Of a stretch of DNA of 64,000 bases, positions 16,959 through 26,627 are shown one piece after another. Position 1 is the first letter of the stretch, and every line of letters begins with the position of its first letter. The translations under genes were made by a program, and so were the position numbers. Source of the stretch: Sphingomonas sp. 8AM (GTDB lineage: Bacteria > Pseudomonadota > Alphaproteobacteria > Sphingomonadales > Sphingomonadaceae); contig NZ_LR733844.1 of NCBI RefSeq assembly GCF_902506455.1, positions 1,995,854-2,059,853 of the forward strand. The letters are read 5' to 3'. The notes under the pieces were generated by a model. The model did no database searches. It was given only the letters and a program-made list of their open reading frames with translations, and had not been told where the DNA came from.

Positions 16959-19301
16959 CTACAACAACTTGTCCAACGTAATCGGCAGCTCCCGCACCCT
17001 TTTGCCCGTCGCATGCCACACCGCATTGGCGACCGCCGCCGCGACGCCGGTGATCCCGATCTCGCCGATCCCGTGCGCGCCCATCGGCGTGTGCGGATCG
17101 GGGATGTCGGTCCACAGCACGTCGATCTCCGGCACGTCCATATGCACGGGCAGATGATATTCGGCGAGGCTCGGGTTCATGATCCGCCCGTTGCGCTCGT
17201 CGAACTGCGTCTCCTCCATCAACGCCATCCCCAGCCCCATGATCATCCCGCCACGGAACTGGCTGGCGGCGGTGCGCGGATTGAGGATGCGACCGCAATC
17301 AAACGACCCCAGCAAGCGGCTGACACGCAGCTCGCCGGTCACCGCATTGACGCGCACCTCGCAGAAGATCGCGCTGTGCGAATGCATCGACCAGTGCATC
17401 AGCTCCAGCGGCATCGATCCCGCCTTGGTCACCGATACCGCGCCGCGCTGCGCGCGCGACAGGATCGACGCATAGCTCTCGCGCCGCGCCGGATCGGTGC
17501 GGCTCGCCAGCCCGCCGTCGACGCTGCCGACCTCGTCCGCCGACAGCCCCGCCAGCGGCGAGTCGTTGCCCGCCAGCTTCAGCAAGTCGGCGACCAGCGC
17601 ATTATGCGCCGCGATCACCGCCGCGCCGATCGCCGCGGTCTGTTGCGACCCGCCCGCCATGATCGCGCCCGGGATCGAGGAGTCGCCGTACCCGACCTCG
17701 ACCTGCTCGATCGGCAGCGCCAGCCGCTCCGCCGCGACGATCGCGGTGGTGGTGGAGGTGCCCATCCCCATCTCCGCCGCCGCGACCTCGACGTGCGCGC
17801 GTACCGCATCGCCGTCGCGCGTCAGCGTGATCCGCGCCTCCGCGCCCGGCATCCGGTAATAGGGATAGGTGCCCGTCGCGCAGCCGGTGCCGATCAGCCA
17901 CTCGCCCTCGCGCCGCACGCCGGCACGCGGATCGCGCCCGGCCCAGCCGAACCGCTCCGCCCCCTGCCGCCATGCGGTAACGATATGCCGCGAAGAAAAC
18001 GGCAACCCGCTCAGCGGGTCCTTCTCCGGCTCGTTGATGATCCGCAACTCGACCGGATCGATCCCCAGCTCGGCGGCCAGTTCGTCGACCGCCACCTCCA
18101 GCGCGAAGGTGCCGACCGCCTCGCCCGGCGCGCGCATGAAGGTGTTGGCGAGCATGTTCATCCGCGCCACCTCGACCTTCAGCGCGAAGCTGCGCGCGGC
18201 ATAGGTGCAGCGCGTGCCCAGGATGAACGGCTCGGGCATGTTGTTGTGCGGGGTCATCACCGACATGCCGGTGTGGACGATCGCGTCGAACGTCCCGTCC
18301 GCTTGCGCGCCGATCGCGACGCGCTGCTCGGTCAGCGTCCGCCCGCCGACCGTGCGGTACACGCCCTCGCGCGACAGCGTGATCCGCACCGGGCGTCCTG
18401 CGAGCTTGGCGGCGGCGGCACCGATCACCTGATGGTCCCACAGCCCCTTGCTGCCGAACCCGCCGCCGACATAGGGCGAGGTCAGCCGCACCTTGTCCGC
18501 CGCCAGCCCGAACACCGCGCCGATCGACTCGGCCTGTTGCGACACCATCTGGCTGGCGTCGTGGATCACCAGCCCGCCGTCGACCCACGCGATCGTCGCG
18601 GCGTGCGGCTCGATCGGATTGTGGTTGTGGCGCGGCGTGCGATAGACCCGATCGACCTTGACCGGCGCCTTCGCCAGCAGCGCGTCGGCATCGCCGACAT
18701 CGTTGCGCAGCGGCTGGCCGAAGAACATCGCCTGCTCGGTCCCGTTCACCACCGCTTCCGCGACCGTGGTGGTCGACGCCTCGGCCTCATAGCGGACGTC
18801 CAGCAGCGCGGCGGCGTGATCGGCCTGCTCCTGCGTCTCGCCAAGCACGCACGCGACCGGCTGCCCGTTCCAGTGGATGCGATCGTCCTGCAAGACCGGC
18901 AGGTTGTGCGGCCCGACCGCGTTCGGTGCCGAGCCGAACACCGGCATGTCCTTCATCCGCGGCGCATTCAGGTGCGTCATCACCAGCACCACGCCCGGCG
19001 CATTCTCCGCCGCCGCGCTGTCGATCGCCGCAATCCGCCCGCGCGCGATCGGCGCATAGACCAAAGCGGCATAGGTCATGTGCTCGAAGCGATATTCCGC
19101 CGCGAACGCCGCCGCGCCCGTCACCTTCAGCGCCCCGTCCCGCCGCGACACCGGCGTCCCGATCAGTCCGTGCTTGCGCGCGATCAGCGGGTCCGGCACC
19201 CCGCCCGGTATCCAGCTGTCGGGCGCGAGCGGCACCAGCTTCTGCATCGCGCTCATCATCAGTCCCTGTGCGGCCTGCTTGGCGTCGTTGACGATGCTCA
19301 T
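16959..19301 (-). CDS. Molybdopterin-binding subunit of a xanthine dehydrogenase family enzyme
   Basis: A 780-residue large subunit. The N-terminal domain (GTPVSRRDGALKVTGAAAF) and the molybdenum cofactor domains (VGGGFGSKG, FMRAPGEAVGTFALE, AAEMGMGTSTTTAIVAAE) are in family order. The catalytic glutamate is in HGIGEIGITG close to the C-terminus. The ATG at 19301 overlaps the FAD-subunit stop. With the two genes upstream it forms an L-M-S heterotrimer like E. coli PaoABC. It would hydroxylate an aldehyde or heterocycle using water. No Tat signal is seen on any subunit, so it is predicted cytoplasmic. Substrate unknown. Confidence 0.92.
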   Translation of the reverse strand: MSIVNDAKQAAQGLMMSAMQKLVPLAPDSWIPGGVPDPLIARKHGLIGTPVSRRDGALKVTGAAAFAAEYRFEHMTYAALVYAPIARGRIAAIDSAAAENAPGVVLVMTHLNAPRMKDMPVFGSAPNAVGPHNLPVLQDDRIHWNGQPVACVLGETQEQADHAAALLDVRYEAEASTTTVAEAVVNGTEQAMFFGQPLRNDVGDADALLAKAPVKVDRVYRTPRHNHNPIEPHAATIAWVDGGLVIHDASQMVSQQAESIGAVFGLAADKVRLTSPYVGGGFGSKGLWDHQVIGAAAAKLAGRPVRITLSREGVYRTVGGRTLTEQRVAIGAQADGTFDAIVHTGMSVMTPHNNMPEPFILGTRCTYAARSFALKVEVARMNMLANTFMRAPGEAVGTFALEVAVDELAAELGIDPVELRIINEPEKDPLSGLPFSSRHIVTAWRQGAERFGWAGRDPRAGVRREGEWLIGTGCATGTYPYYRMPGAEARITLTRDGDAVRAHVEVAAAEMGMGTSTTTAIVAAERLALPIEQVEVGYGDSSIPGAIMAGGSQQTAAIGAAVIAAHNALVADLLKLAGNDSPLAGLSADEVGSVDGGLASRTDPARRESYASILSRAQRGAVSVTKAGSMPLELMHWSMHSHSAIFCEVRVNAVTGELRVSRLLGSFDCGRILNPRTAASQFRGGMIMGLGMALMEETQFDERNGRIMNPSLAEYHLPVHMDVPEIDVLWTDIPDPHTPMGAHGIGEIGITGVAAAVANAVWHATGKRVRELPITLDKLL

Positions 19302-20287
19302 GCCGTTTCTCCCGTCTTCAGCGCGTTCAGCACCGCGACCAGCGTTCGCGTCGCCAGCGCCGGCTTGAACGCATTGTCGCGCAACACCTGCGCCGCCGCG
19401 AACTCCCGCGCCGCCGCCGCACCGATCGCCTCGTCGGTCAGCGCCGCACCGCGCAGCGCGTCCTCGATCCGCGTCGCGCGCCACGGCTTGTGCGCCACCC
19501 CGCCGAACGCGACGCGGATATCCGCGACCCGGTCTCCCTCGATCTCCAGCGCCGCGGCCACCGAGATCAGCGCAAAGGCGTAGCTCGCGCGATCCCGCAC
19601 CTTGCGATACGTCGACCGCCCCGCGACCGGCAGCGCCGGCAGCTCGACCGCGGTAATCAGCTCGCCCGGCTCCAGCACGGTATCGAGATCGGGCCGCTCG
19701 CCCGGCAAGCGGTGGAACTCCCCGAACGCCACTGTCCGCGCCGTGCCCTCCCGCTCGACATGCACCACCGCATCCAGCGCCGCGAGCGCCACGCACATAT
19801 CGGACGGATGCGTCGCAACGCACGCCTCGCTCGCGCCCAGCACCGCATGGATGCGTGTAAAGCCGCCGCGCGCATCACACCCGCTGCCCGGTTCGCGCTT
19901 GTTACAGCGCGACCCGTCGGTGTCATAGAAATAGGTGCACCGCGTCCGCTGCATCAGATTGCCGCCGACCGTCGCCATGTTGCGGATCTGCGCCGACGCC
20001 CCCGCAAGGATCGCGCGCGACAACACCGGATAGCGCTCGCGCACCACCGGATGCGCCGCCAGCGTGGTGTTGCGCACCCCCGCCCCGATCAGCAGCCCGC
20101 CCTCGCCAGTCTCGGTGATCGCATCCGACAGCGCCGAGACATCGACCAGCCGCTCCGGCCGCGCCACCGTCTCGCGGAGCAGGTCGACCAGATTGGTCCC
20201 GCCGCCCAGATAAGCAGCGCCCGGCGCCGCCCCCATCCGCACCGCCTCGGCGACATCGCCCGCGCGGTCATAGCTGAACGGCGTCAT
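19298..20287 (-). CDS. FAD-binding subunit, PaoB-like, with extra cysteine cluster
   Basis: A 329-residue medium subunit. LGGGTNLVDLL and GASAQIRNMATVGGNLMQR are the FAD site. Then comes RCTYFYDTDGSRCNKREPGSGC, with C117, C128 and C137, and further C156 and C165: the insertion that binds an additional [4Fe-4S] cluster in PaoB/4-hydroxybenzoyl-CoA-reductase-type proteins. The start ATG overlaps the small-subunit stop by 4 bases, and the end overlaps the large-subunit start by 4 bases, so the three are made in step. Confidence 0.92.
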   Translation of the reverse strand: MTPFSYDRAGDVAEAVRMGAAPGAAYLGGGTNLVDLLRETVARPERLVDVSALSDAITETGEGGLLIGAGVRNTTLAAHPVVRERYPVLSRAILAGASAQIRNMATVGGNLMQRTRCTYFYDTDGSRCNKREPGSGCDARGGFTRIHAVLGASEACVATHPSDMCVALAALDAVVHVEREGTARTVAFGEFHRLPGERPDLDTVLEPGELITAVELPALPVAGRSTYRKVRDRASYAFALISVAAALEIEGDRVADIRVAFGGVAHKPWRATRIEDALRGAALTDEAIGAAAAREFAAAQVLRDNAFKPALATRTLVAVLNALKTGETA

Positions 20288-20790
20288 GCGCCCGCCTCCA
20301 TCATGGCCGTCTCCAGAATCGCGTCGATGATCCCGTTATGCGCGCCGCAGCGGCACAGATTGCCGCTCATCCGCTCCTGCACTTCCTCGCGCGTCAGCGT
20401 CACCGCGCCGCCAAGGTCCGCGCTGACATGGCTCGGCACCCCGCGCTTCGCCTCCTCGGCCATCCCGATCGCCGAGCAGATCTGCCCCGGCGTGCAATAA
20501 CCGCACTGGAACCCGTCATGTTCGATGAACGCGGCCTGCAACGGATGCAGCGCGTCGCCCTCCGCCAGCCCCTCGATCGTCGTCACGTCGCGCCCGTCAT
20601 ATTGCACCGCCAGCGCGAGGCACGACAGGATGCGCTCGCCGTCGACCAGCACCGTGCACGCGCCGCACGCGCCCTGGTTGCAGCCCTTCTTGGTACCGGT
20701 CAGGTGCAACGTCTCGCGGAGGTGATCCAGCAGCGACACGCGCGGATCGCCGGGCGGTGCCACCGCCAGGCCATTGACGACGATCGACAT
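20284..20790 (-). CDS. 2Fe-2S subunit of the molybdenum-flavin dehydrogenase
   Basis: A 168-residue small subunit with a plant-type ferredoxin cluster (C37, C42, C45, C57 in CNQGACGACTVLVDG and ILSC) and a second 2Fe-2S cluster (QCGYCTPG and NLCRCGAH). The ATG at 20790 has GGAGAG 5 bases upstream; another ATG lies four codons earlier. E. coli PaoA carries a Tat leader but this protein does not, suggesting a cytoplasmic enzyme. It is the first gene of the three-subunit operon. Confidence 0.93.
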   Translation of the reverse strand: MSIVVNGLAVAPPGDPRVSLLDHLRETLHLTGTKKGCNQGACGACTVLVDGERILSCLALAVQYDGRDVTTIEGLAEGDALHPLQAAFIEHDGFQCGYCTPGQICSAIGMAEEAKRGVPSHVSADLGGAVTLTREEVQERMSGNLCRCGAHNGIIDAILETAMMEAGA

Positions 20791-20868
20791 CCCACTCTCC
20801 ATCTTCAGACAGAAACACAGGATAACAATCATTTCGCGTGGCGGAAGCCCCGCGCGCGAAGATCGTCG

Positions 20869-21966
20869 TCAGATACCGATGAACACCGCCGACGGGATCC
20901 GCACCACCTGCGTCGGGCGCGCCACCACGCCGTCGCGCCCGACCGGCAGCCGCGCGACATCGCCCGAGCGCTGGTTGGCGACCAGCAACTCGCCCGATTC
21001 CTCCAGCAACCGGAAATAGCGCGGCCAATGCCCGCCGCTGGCGACATGCCCGATCAGCCGCAGGTCGCCCCGACCATCGATCGCGAAGGTCGCGATACTG
21101 TCGTGCCCGCGGTTCGAGACGTACAGCCGCGTCCCCGCCGCGTTCATCGCGATATGCCCGGCATAGGTCTCGCCACGGTAGCCGGCCGGCGCCGTCGGAA
21201 CCACCTTGCGCGCCACGAAGCGCCCATCCGGCAGCGCGCGCAGCACCGTGACCGTGTTCGCCAGCTCGGCGACCAGATAGGCGACCGGCAGGCGCGGATG
21301 CCGCGCCAGATGCCGCGGCCCCGATCCCGGCACCGCGCGATAGGCGATGTCAGTACTCGTGACGCCCGACGGCCCGAGCCGGTGCGCGAAGATCGCATCC
21401 GCGCCCAGATCGACCGAATGCAGCGTCCGCCCGTCGCGCGTGAAGCCGACCCAATGCGCGTGCGGCCCGGCCTGCCGTTCCTTGTTGGGACCGCTGCCCT
21501 TGTGCTGGAGCGCGAGCACCGGCCCCTTCGGCAGCCCGGTCGCACGGTCGAGCGTCCACAAGGCGACGCTCCCGCTCGAATAATTGGCCGCCGCCAGCAT
21601 CCCGCCATCCGGCGACAGCGCGGCATGGCACGGGTCCGCGCCCAACGTCGGCGATACCGCCACCCGGCGGAAACCACGATCGTAGACGCCGAGCCCGCCC
21701 TTCCACTGCTCATCGAGCACGTAGCGCAGCCCGCGCGCGCCGCCGACCGCAAACGAGGCGTTGCGAATGCCCGGCACCGCCGCGCCGCTCCCCCACGCAT
21801 CACCAACCTTGCGCAGCGGCATCACGCCCGCCCCGCCCTCGGCGACATAGGTGCCGACCCATAACGCCGGCGCCGCGACCGCCGCCCGCACCGGCAACGC
21901 GCCCAGCGCCAGCAGACCACCGACGCAGGCGCGCCGCGTCATCATCAGGGTTCGATCATCGTTCAT
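20869..21966 (-). CDS. Secreted beta-propeller lactonase (6-phosphogluconolactonase family)
   Basis: A 365-residue protein with a Tat-like leader (MTRRACVGGLLALGALPVRA). The remainder shows the repeats of a seven-bladed propeller: ADPCHAALSPDGGMLAAANY, GPHAHWVGFTRDGRTLHSVD, GPRHLARHPRLPVAYLVAE, and AGHIAMNAAGTRLYVSNRG. These motifs define the Pgl/YbhE family; an exported member probably opens sugar lactones rather than acting in the cytosolic pentose phosphate pathway. It lies 35 bases downstream of the GH2 gene and so ends the glycan operon. A sugar-acid role with the neighbouring dehydrogenase is possible. Confidence 0.85.
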   Translation of the reverse strand: MNDDRTLMMTRRACVGGLLALGALPVRAAVAAPALWVGTYVAEGGAGVMPLRKVGDAWGSGAAVPGIRNASFAVGGARGLRYVLDEQWKGGLGVYDRGFRRVAVSPTLGADPCHAALSPDGGMLAAANYSSGSVALWTLDRATGLPKGPVLALQHKGSGPNKERQAGPHAHWVGFTRDGRTLHSVDLGADAIFAHRLGPSGVTSTDIAYRAVPGSGPRHLARHPRLPVAYLVAELANTVTVLRALPDGRFVARKVVPTAPAGYRGETYAGHIAMNAAGTRLYVSNRGHDSIATFAIDGRGDLRLIGHVASGGHWPRYFRLLEESGELLVANQRSGDVARLPVGRDGVVARPTQVVRIPSAVFIGI

Positions 21967-22001
21967 GACCGCAGCCAACGCTTTTTGTCCCGCGTCGTCA
22001 A

Positions 22002-25000
22002 TCACCCGGCCGGCACCGTCGCAGCGGGCACGTTCCACCCGCCCAGCGTCACGCGCGGCGTCGCCGCCACCGCCACCGGATAGCGGATCGCGATCACCCG
22101 CCGCTCGCCGGGCAGCAACGACACGTAATTGTCGTCGTAGAACGCCGGCAGGATGCGCTTGCCCTGCGCATCGACCAGCGTCAGCTTGGCGTTGAGCGCC
22201 GGGGTCGCGGTATCGTTCGCCAGCGTCACCCGCACGACCCGGTCCGCCCCCTCGACCACCGCCGCCGCCGCGCGCGCCGTCAGCGCCGCCGGGGCCAGCG
22301 TATTGAGCGCCCGGTACGCGCTCTCGTCACGCCCGCGCCAATAGAAGTTCTCCGACACCGCCGCGCCGGCCGCACCGACCAGCGACAGCTTGACCAGCAC
22401 CATCGGGTTCGTCGCAAACAAGCGCTCGAGCGGCACCGCCGCCAGCGCGGTCGCGCGATTGGCGAGCGCATCCAGCTTCGTGTCGCGGGCGAACAATTCA
22501 CGATTATCGAGGCCCACCACCTTCACCCGCGCAATCAGCCCCTTCGCATCGGCCTGCGTGGTGTTGAGCACGATCAGTTCGTTGCCGGGCAGGTTGAGCT
22601 GGACGTGCAGCGGCTCGACCGCCTTCTTCGCCCCGTAATAGGACGCCGGCGTGTCATAGTCCCACGAATAGATCTGCCACGCGTTCGACGGCCACGCCGG
22701 GTGCGTCATCCACAGCAAGCGCCCCGAGTTCTTGGTCCACAGATGCCCCAGGAACCCCTCGTACATCGCCTTGTGCGTTTCGAGGTTCATCATCTGCGCC
22801 TTGCGCTCGAAATCGGCAAAGCTGGTGCCCGCGCCATACATGCGGTCGAGCGCGGCCATGAACGTCCTGGTGTCGCCGTTCCCGCCGAAATGCCAGTCGT
22901 GATACGCCAGCACGTCGCCCAGCGGCCAGCGGTCGCCCGCCGGGACATAGCTGGCGATCGACTCCGCGGTCGAGAAGGACGGCGTCCCGGTCTCGACCGA
23001 GAAACCGGTGGCGAGATCGGTAAAATAGCCGACCGGCGCGCGGTAATTATACGGCCCCGACCCTTGCAAATTCACGACGTTCGAGCTGCCGGTGAACCAG
23101 CGCGTCCCGTCCAGCTCGAACACCGCCTTCGCCAGCCCCTCGTTGAGCACCGGATACGGCACGCCCTCGTTGCGCCCGAACCACAGGATGATCGACGGAT
23201 GGTTGCGATAGCGCGCGATCGTGTCCCGCGCATTGTCGAGGAACAGCGACGCATCTTCCGGCTCGATCTGGAAATTTTGCGTCGACTGCCAGAAGTCGTT
23301 GAGGACCATCATGCCGTTCTCGTCGGCGAGGTCGAAGAATTCCTCTTCGTTGTTATTGCCCATCCAGTTGCGGATGATGTTCATATGTGCCTCGCGCTGG
23401 AGGCGGAAATAGGGCGCGAGCCGCTCATAGCTGACGCGCTTCATCGCATCGTCCATGCCCCAATTGCCGCCACGCGCCGCGATCCGCACGCCGTTGACGC
23501 GGATCGTCAGATGCGGCTCCGGCAAGGTTTCGGTGATCGGCGTCACCCCGCGCGACCGCTCGCCCGCCGGTGTCAGCGACTCTGCCCAGCCGGTCGGCGA
23601 TTGCTTGATCGCGGCATGGCGAATGTCGATCAGCGGCGTCCCCGCCAGCCCGCCGTCGGTGGTCTGGACGTTGACGCGCCGCAGCGCCCCCGCGGCGTCG
23701 AACAGCGACAGGTCGTAACTGACCTCCCGAATCCCGAACCGCGCCTTGCGCTGGTCGGACACGCCCCGCGCATCCGCAACCTGATAGGTCACGTCATACA
23801 GATGCGGCTCGCCATAGCCGTTCGGCCACCAGAGCTTCGGACTGGCGACGCTCAACTGCCGGAACTCGGCGGGCGTGAACCTCACCTCGCTCTTGCCCGT
23901 AGGCGCATTCACCTGCTTCTCGACCGTCACACCCTCGAACGCGACGCGTACCGTCACCGGCGTTGCGGGACCGGCATTGTCGAGCGGCACCGTGACATAG
24001 ACGTCGGCACGATCGGTGCGCGGCAGCGGCAGGTCAGTGACCACATGCGGATCACCGATCCGCACCGCGCCGGTCGCGATCAATTCAACCGGTCGCCACA
24101 GCCCGGTGTTGCGGTCGCGGATGCCGGGGATCCAGTCCCAGCCCTCGGTCGCGACGAAGGTCGGGCCATCGATCGCGAGCTGCCCGCCATTCTCGCCGAC
24201 CCCGGCGCTCACCGACTGTTCGTGCGGGATGCCGGGATGGGGCGGCGGCGAGACGCGCACCGCGATGACATTCTCGCCCGCGACCGGCACGTAATCGAAC
24301 TGCCCACGCACGAACGCGCCATGCGTCTCGCCGACGCGCTGCCCATTCGCCCAGATTTCCGATGCGTAATTGATCCCGCCGAACACCAACGTCAGCCGCT
24401 TGCCCGCGGCAGCAGCCGGGACGGTGAAGCGCGTCCGATACCAGTAATCCTGCCGCGCGAGGCTTTCGGGGATCTTGAGGTTGTTCAGCCCGTAATAGGG
24501 ATCGGGATAGACGCCGCGATCGACCAGCGTTTGCAACACCGTCCCCGGCACCGTCGCCGCGCGCCACGTCCCCGACGGCGAACCGGGCCGTGACAATGTC
24601 GCGCCGTCCCCCTTCACCTCGGGCGCGGCGGCGAGCGTCCAGCCGTTCACCTGCCAGCGGTTGTCGGCGATCGGCTGCATCACCGCGACATTCGAGACCG
24701 GCCTGGCGACCGGCGCGCTATAGGCGCCATCGCGCGACTGTGGCAGCGTCCACGCGTCCTGCTGCGTCGTCAGCCCGATATTGGCCTGCTTCTGGAACGG
24801 CCAGCCGACCCCGACCTCGGTCATCTGCACCAGCGCCGCATCGGGCTTGGCGCGTGCCACCGCCGCGACCTGCCGGGCGTCGAGCACCGCGCCGGTGATG
24901 CGCGCGTCGATCAACTCGCCGCCGAAATGCGGCTGGCCGTGCTCCGCCGGCGCAATCGCGATCTGCGGCGCGACCGCACTCGCCCGCGCCGCACCGCCGC

Positions 25001-25412
25001 CCACGCGACGACCGTCGAGATACAGCGTCACCCGCGCGCCGTCCGAAACCGCGGCGAGATGATGCCAACCTTTCGGCACAACCGCACCACGCAGCACCGA
25101 CGCGCCATCACGCAGCACCATACGCCCGTTTTCGAGCGACAAGGCGCGTCCGGTGGCTGGTATTCCGAGGCGGATCAGCGTCCCCGACGCGTCATTGCGC
25201 GCACCCGCGTCGACCCAAGTCGCGATCGTGTACGGCGCGCCCGCCGCCACCAGCGCGTCGGCCCGCTCCAGCGGCCGCTCGATCCCGATCCCGCCTTGCA
25301 AAAAGCGCGCATTATACGGCCCCGCGTTGCCGATTTCCTGCGCCCGCACGCTCCCGGCCAGCACGGTTCCGGCCAGTAACAGCCCGGCGATCATCCTCGT
25401 TGCGCGCATCAT
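22002..25412 (-). CDS. Glycoside hydrolase family 2 protein with N-terminal LamG-like domain
   Basis: An 1136-residue exported enzyme. Residues 1-25 are a signal peptide; about 30-190 form a concanavalin-like (LamG) domain (GWHHLAAVSDGARVTLYLDG). A GH2 sugar-binding domain follows (GGINYASEIWANG, GWDWIPGIRDRNTGLW), then an immunoglobulin-like domain and the TIM barrel. E749 in WFGRNEG is the expected acid/base and E807 (SVETGTP) a candidate nucleophile. The GWDWIPG motif is shared with exo-beta-glucosaminidase and mannosidase relatives, so substrate cannot be fixed. Its ATG directly follows the ROK stop codon, so it belongs to the halogenase-ROK operon. Confidence 0.88.
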   Translation of the reverse strand: MMRATRMIAGLLLAGTVLAGSVRAQEIGNAGPYNARFLQGGIGIERPLERADALVAAGAPYTIATWVDAGARNDASGTLIRLGIPATGRALSLENGRMVLRDGASVLRGAVVPKGWHHLAAVSDGARVTLYLDGRRVGGGAARASAVAPQIAIAPAEHGQPHFGGELIDARITGAVLDARQVAAVARAKPDAALVQMTEVGVGWPFQKQANIGLTTQQDAWTLPQSRDGAYSAPVARPVSNVAVMQPIADNRWQVNGWTLAAAPEVKGDGATLSRPGSPSGTWRAATVPGTVLQTLVDRGVYPDPYYGLNNLKIPESLARQDYWYRTRFTVPAAAAGKRLTLVFGGINYASEIWANGQRVGETHGAFVRGQFDYVPVAGENVIAVRVSPPPHPGIPHEQSVSAGVGENGGQLAIDGPTFVATEGWDWIPGIRDRNTGLWRPVELIATGAVRIGDPHVVTDLPLPRTDRADVYVTVPLDNAGPATPVTVRVAFEGVTVEKQVNAPTGKSEVRFTPAEFRQLSVASPKLWWPNGYGEPHLYDVTYQVADARGVSDQRKARFGIREVSYDLSLFDAAGALRRVNVQTTDGGLAGTPLIDIRHAAIKQSPTGWAESLTPAGERSRGVTPITETLPEPHLTIRVNGVRIAARGGNWGMDDAMKRVSYERLAPYFRLQREAHMNIIRNWMGNNNEEEFFDLADENGMMVLNDFWQSTQNFQIEPEDASLFLDNARDTIARYRNHPSIILWFGRNEGVPYPVLNEGLAKAVFELDGTRWFTGSSNVVNLQGSGPYNYRAPVGYFTDLATGFSVETGTPSFSTAESIASYVPAGDRWPLGDVLAYHDWHFGGNGDTRTFMAALDRMYGAGTSFADFERKAQMMNLETHKAMYEGFLGHLWTKNSGRLLWMTHPAWPSNAWQIYSWDYDTPASYYGAKKAVEPLHVQLNLPGNELIVLNTTQADAKGLIARVKVVGLDNRELFARDTKLDALANRATALAAVPLERLFATNPMVLVKLSLVGAAGAAVSENFYWRGRDESAYRALNTLAPAALTARAAAAVVEGADRVVRVTLANDTATPALNAKLTLVDAQGKRILPAFYDDNYVSLLPGERRVIAIRYPVAVAATPRVTLGGWNVPAATVPAG

Positions 25413-26627
25413 CTATCGCCTTTTGTCCGGTGAAATCATCGCTGTAGGCTGCCGCCCCGGCGTATCGGCAGGCAGCATCAGATGCCCGAACGCCAGTAGC
25501 GCCGCGCCGATCGCAGGCGAGTCCTCCGCCAGCGCGGCGGTACGGATCGGTGCTAGAACAGGCGCATAGCCGCCATCACGCTGCATCAATTCACTGGTCG
25601 CCTGCCCAAGCCGCTCGACCAGAGGGACCGGCAACCGCCCGCCGACCAGCACCGCCCCGGGATTGAGCAGGCAACTGACCGCCACCAGCGGCGGCGCCAG
25701 CGCCGCTGCAGCGCGCGCCACCCAGTCGTCGGTCACCGCCGCCACCGCCGGATCGTCCAGATCCAGAGCGTGAATCGCTTGCCCGCCCAGCCCCTTAGCC
25801 TCCAGCGAGCGCGCCAGCCCACCGATCGACAGCACCTCCTGCAACGGCACTCGCCGCGCATCGCCGTCCGCGACCATCAGGAAGCCGATCTCGCCGCTCC
25901 GCCCGTTCGCACCCCTGTCGTAGAGCGAGTTGACCACCACCCCACCGCCGAGCCCGACCGTAATCAACAGATAGAAAAAGCTCGCATATTGCTGCCCGAG
26001 CCCGAACTGCATCTCCCCGATCGCCGCGGCCGCGGCGTCATTCTCGACCGTCACCGGCAGATCGAGCGGCGTGGAGAACAGCGAGGCGACATCGTGCGTC
26101 GACCAGCAATCATAGTCGCGCGGTCGTCCCGGCAGGTCGATCGCGCCGAGATCGTCCGGCCGCGCCACCCCGATCCCGCTCAGCACCTCCGCGGCGATCC
26201 CGCCCTGTTCCAGCAGCTTATGGACATGTTCGCGATAGAAGCTCTGGACGTCCTCGGGGCTCGAATAGGCGACCTCGCGACTGATCCGCGCGCGTGAGCG
26301 TCCCTCGAAATCGACCACCACCATGGTCAGGTGATCGCGATCGATATTCACCCCGATCGCGAACGCGCCATCGGGGTTGACGCACAGCCGCGTCGCCGGC
26401 TGCCCGCGCCCGCCGCGCCGCTGCCCGGCGCGGCCGAGCAGGCCCTCTTCGAGCAAGCGATTGGTAATATTGGTGACGGTCGCGGTCGTCAGCCCGGTGA
26501 CCGCCGCCACCTCGGCGCGCGTCGCGGAGCCTGCGACGCGGATCGCGTGCAGCACGACGCGCTGGTTGTGGAGTCCGGCATGTTCAATATTGGCGCCGGT
26601 GAGGCGCAACAGCGTCGAGACGTTCAT
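25413..26627 (-). CDS. ROK-family transcriptional regulator without the zinc motif
   Basis: A 404-residue repressor with an N-terminal winged helix (TRAEVAAVTGLTTATVTNIT) and a ROK sugar-binding fold (GIGV, ENDAAAAAIGE, ITVGLGGGVVVN). The ROK consensus histidine in GEIGH is replaced (GEIGFLMV) and the C-x-C-G-x2-G-C zinc loop is absent (VPLQEVLSIGGLA). The ENDA aspartate needed for phosphotransfer is present, but as it is an HTH-fused regulator, sensing of a sugar ligand is more likely than kinase activity. It overlaps the halogenase gene by 4 bases and abuts GH2, so it probably autoregulates this operon. Confidence 0.9.
   Translation of the reverse strand: MNVSTLLRLTGANIEHAGLHNQRVVLHAIRVAGSATRAEVAAVTGLTTATVTNITNRLLEEGLLGRAGQRRGGRGQPATRLCVNPDGAFAIGVNIDRDHLTMVVVDFEGRSRARISREVAYSSPEDVQSFYREHVHKLLEQGGIAAEVLSGIGVARPDDLGAIDLPGRPRDYDCWSTHDVASLFSTPLDLPVTVENDAAAAAIGEMQFGLGQQYASFFYLLITVGLGGGVVVNSLYDRGANGRSGEIGFLMVADGDARRVPLQEVLSIGGLARSLEAKGLGGQAIHALDLDDPAVAAVTDDWVARAAAALAPPLVAVSCLLNPGAVLVGGRLPVPLVERLGQATSELMQRDGGYAPVLAPIRTAALAEDSPAIGAALLAFGHLMLPADTPGRQPTAMISPDKRR

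Noticed and set aside
17013..19583. 856-codon open frame antisense to the molybdopterin subunit
   Set aside because: No recognisable domain; low-complexity arginine-rich product typical of antisense frames.
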